NCBI GenBank assembly: GCA_964348745.1 | Contig: CAYGDT010000013.1 | Span: 1 to 21,541 of the forward strand | DNA length: 21,541 nucleotides | Reading direction: 5' to 3' | Origin: CAYGDT01 sp964348745 | GTDB taxonomy: Bacteria > Patescibacteriota > Gracilibacteria > Peribacterales > Peribacteraceae | In this document: one piece after another, positions 20,013-21,541 of the stretch | How positions within the stretch are numbered: position 1 is the first letter of the stretch | Layout of the letters: every line of letters begins with the position of its first letter | Position numbers and translations under genes: made by a program | Notes under the pieces: generated by a model | Told to the model about the DNA's origin: nothing | Seen by the model: the letters and a program-made list of their open reading frames with translations, nothing else | The model's database searches: none

Positions 20013-21263
20013 TTATTGCGAGGTGGTAACAAACATAAACGAACCGGGTTCAAAACTCATAATCACTCCGCCAGGGGTCGAGATCGGCACCCCATCGAGT
20101 GTCAGTTGGCGATCTGCATCCATCTTGATGTCGGTGCGATCATAGACGATCCACTGCGTGATTGCTTTTTGTTCCTCCGGATCCATCGCTTGGTATTCCT
20201 CGAGGCTTAAGGGGAGAGCAGGATACGTTGCGTACCGCATGCTTCCGGTAAACGGCCAACCCTGCGATGCGACGAAGACGTACCGCGACTGCCCCTCTAA
20301 AAGTTTCGGAACCAGTTGCGTAAATTCTGTGAAACTTCTGCGATCGCGGAAACTTTTAAGTTCAGGCGGCTGGCTCCACCATGTTTGCATGTCTTCTTGC
20401 GCAAATCCTATCAGTTCGCTGCCCATGCGCAGGTCATACAAAAGCCAGAGCCCAGCAAAGAGCATACAAAACAGAGCAAGCGGACGCGCGGTTTTTTTGA
20501 GTTTGCCAGCGACAAGCGCTGCTGCCAGCGCGATTGCGAGCACAAGGTAAAAAACGATGTTCCAGGAATAACCGGACGGCGGAACAGTGGAGTAGAGATG
20601 CTCAAGCTGGTACTCACCAAAAGTCATCAGCGGACCCCAGAGAAAATTGACGCTGGATGCCTTGGCATCATAGAGGTTAAAAAACGTTTTGAGGGGATAC
20701 CAGATACGATCGAATATTCCCGGTCCGGAGAGATCGACATGGTGCAGTGTGATCTGCGTTCCGGCGTGGATGACGAACCCCATACGGTCGCTGCGAGCGT
20801 CCCACACATTGATCTGCGTCAAATCGAGAACGAGATCTTGCGGCGACGTGCTTTGTGCAAAGTCGATGGGAATTTGATACACGTCGTTTGCTTCCATACC
20901 GGGAGCACGCCAGAAGAAAATGCCGGTACCGCCGGTGAGTGACGTGTACGTGATGGAGACGATGTCGACTGCGTGTCGGATATCACTGACATGCACTAAT
21001 TGTCCGTCCGCCTCCGCCGAGAGCGCCAAACCCTCGTCGCGCAACTGCACACTGGCGAAGTTAAAGGTTTCGAAGCCTTCGATTTTGATTTGATTTTGAA
21101 ACTCCCACGTCGTTACGTTTTCGGCGGCGCAGAAACTTGGAACGGATACGAGTGCCGTCACTATGAACGAAGCAATGGCGAGCCGCTGAATGGACGAGTG
21201 CAAATTGAAGATGGAAAATTGGAGAACAGGAGCATTATTCACTATCCACCTTCCTCTATCCAC
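20013..21263 (-). CDS. Membrane protein with extracytoplasmic beta domain
   Basis: The protein (up to 416 residues) has a signal sequence (RLAIASFIVTALVSVPSFCA), then about 200 residues of predicted beta structure (YTSLTGGTGIFFWRAPGM, DLVLDLTQINVWDARSD). Two membrane helices follow (IVFYLVLAIALAAALVAG and ALFCMLFAGLWLLYDL), then a soluble C-terminal domain with FVASQGWPFTGSMRYATYP. I recognise no family; it is likely to work with the adjacent GT-C-like protein. The GTG at 21263 overlaps the alaS stop and lies in a repeat array. A TTG at 21203 would place the signal peptide at the very N-terminus and is an attractive alternative. Confidence 0.7.
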   Translation of the reverse strand: MDRGRWIVNNAPVLQFSIFNLHSSIQRLAIASFIVTALVSVPSFCAAENVTTWEFQNQIKIEGFETFNFASVQLRDEGLALSAEADGQLVHVSDIRHAVDIVSITYTSLTGGTGIFFWRAPGMEANDVYQIPIDFAQSTSPQDLVLDLTQINVWDARSDRMGFVIHAGTQITLHHVDLSGPGIFDRIWYPLKTFFNLYDAKASSVNFLWGPLMTFGEYQLEHLYSTVPPSGYSWNIVFYLVLAIALAAALVAGKLKKTARPLALFCMLFAGLWLLYDLRMGSELIGFAQEDMQTWWSQPPELKSFRDRRSFTEFTQLVPKLLEGQSRYVFVASQGWPFTGSMRYATYPALPLSLEEYQAMDPEEQKAITQWIVYDRTDIKMDADRQLTLDGVPISTPGGVIMSFEPGSFMFVTTSQ

Positions 21264-21264
21264 T
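21201..21264. repeat. Heptamer arrays at the alaS stop
   Basis: Two arrays adjoin. At 21201-21228, in phase, come CAAATTG, AAGATGG, AAAATTG, GAGAACA. At 21234-21264 come ATTATTC, ACTATCC, ACCTTCC, TCTATCC, ACT, the same family as at 17.1 kb. The TAG stop of alaS is part of the TCTATCC/ACT units read on the minus strand. The array also overlaps the 5' end of the 416-residue gene. Confidence 0.75.
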
Positions 21265-21541
21265 GCTTTTCCCTGCGACCGTTATCTCCTCCGGTCCTCC
21301 TGCTATCGTTGCTTTGATTCTCCGCACGCCGGATGAAGAGCTTTCTTCTTTCTGAATTTTAAAAGATCCGAGCATACCCGTACTTGAAACGTGCGGTCCG
21401 CCGCAGATCTCTTTGCTGAAAGCAGTGCCCTTTTTTCCGATGACGTACACTTTGACCTCGCTACCGTAGCGCTCACCGAACACGCCGATCGCGTCTTCTT
21501 CCTGCGCTTTTTCGGGCGTCATGACATGGTCGGTAATCTCC
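21256..21541 (-). CDS. alaS: Alanyl-tRNA synthetase, C-terminal end (partial)
   Basis: The last 94 residues or so of AlaRS are visible; the rest lies beyond the window. The segment contains the second half of the editing site, CGGPH (the CxxxH motif), then STGMLGSFKI and GVRRIKA, which match the end of the editing domain. The protein stops about 14 residues after GVRRIKA, where typical AlaRS continues for well over 150 residues with the C-Ala domain. C-Ala is therefore missing from this reading frame. The enzyme charges tRNA-Ala with alanine; C-Ala normally helps tRNA binding and dimerisation. Confidence 0.93.
   Translation of the reverse strand, partial: EITDHVMTPEKAQEEDAIGVFGERYGSEVKVYVIGKKGTAFSKEICGGPHVSSTGMLGSFKIQKEESSSSGVRRIKATIAGGPEEITVAGKSSG

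Noticed and set aside
20316..20942. Plus-strand open frame of 208 codons
   Set aside because: It is the shadow of the 416-residue membrane protein gene; no start signal and no coherent protein features.

Overview
The window looks like a chromosomal piece from a streamlined bacterium, probably of the candidate phyla radiation (Patescibacteria, perhaps a Peregrinibacteria/Peribacteria relative). This placement is inferred, not proven. The grounds are: genes are tightly packed and often overlap; Shine-Dalgarno sites are nearly absent while -10 boxes lie 5-11 bases before start codons; alaS lacks its usual C-terminal domain; HTTM, DCC and DUF2975-like membrane proteins are present; and many small proteins resemble nothing I recognise. 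TGA is used as a stop throughout, so the code is standard and not that of Gracilibacteria.

Layout. 1-2.0 kb (minus): an HTTM membrane protein translationally coupled to a small membrane-anchored partner, then a secreted four-cysteine protein. 2.1-3.2 kb (plus): a lipoprotein and a membrane-anchored SAM methyltransferase. 3.2-5.5 kb (minus): an unknown 481-residue protein bracketed by two copies of the methyltransferase 3' end, then a nucleotidyltransferase with a 60-residue partner. 5.6-6.7 kb (plus): rlmN. 6.8-8.3 kb (minus): two unknown genes in one operon and a YwqK-like MORN protein. 8.4-10.3 kb (plus): a DUF1801-like protein, a double VOC/PhnB-like protein and a four-helix membrane protein. 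10.3-14.8 kb (minus): a methyltransferase, an unknown AT-rich gene, a PurN-like formyltransferase overlapping a cytosolic-type M23 peptidase, a 22-residue basic peptide gene with its own promoter and terminator, and a protein built of three repeats of about 105 residues. 14.86-14.93 kb: tRNA-Asn. 15.1-21.5 kb (minus): a second HTTM module fused to a DCC domain with its coupled partner, a TRM11-like methyltransferase, a GT-C-like membrane protein, a membrane protein with an extracytoplasmic domain, and the end of alaS.

The central 3-15 kb looks like accessory sequence between more conserved genes (rlmN, the tRNA and alaS are the clear core genes). The flanks carry degenerate seven- or eight-base tandem arrays and small hairpins, nearly all starting at or just after stop codons of minus-strand genes. 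The points most worth following are the single-gene cassette flanked by gene-fragment direct repeats, the uniform leaderless promoter design, the 22-residue peptide gene, the three-repeat protein and the post-stop heptamer arrays.
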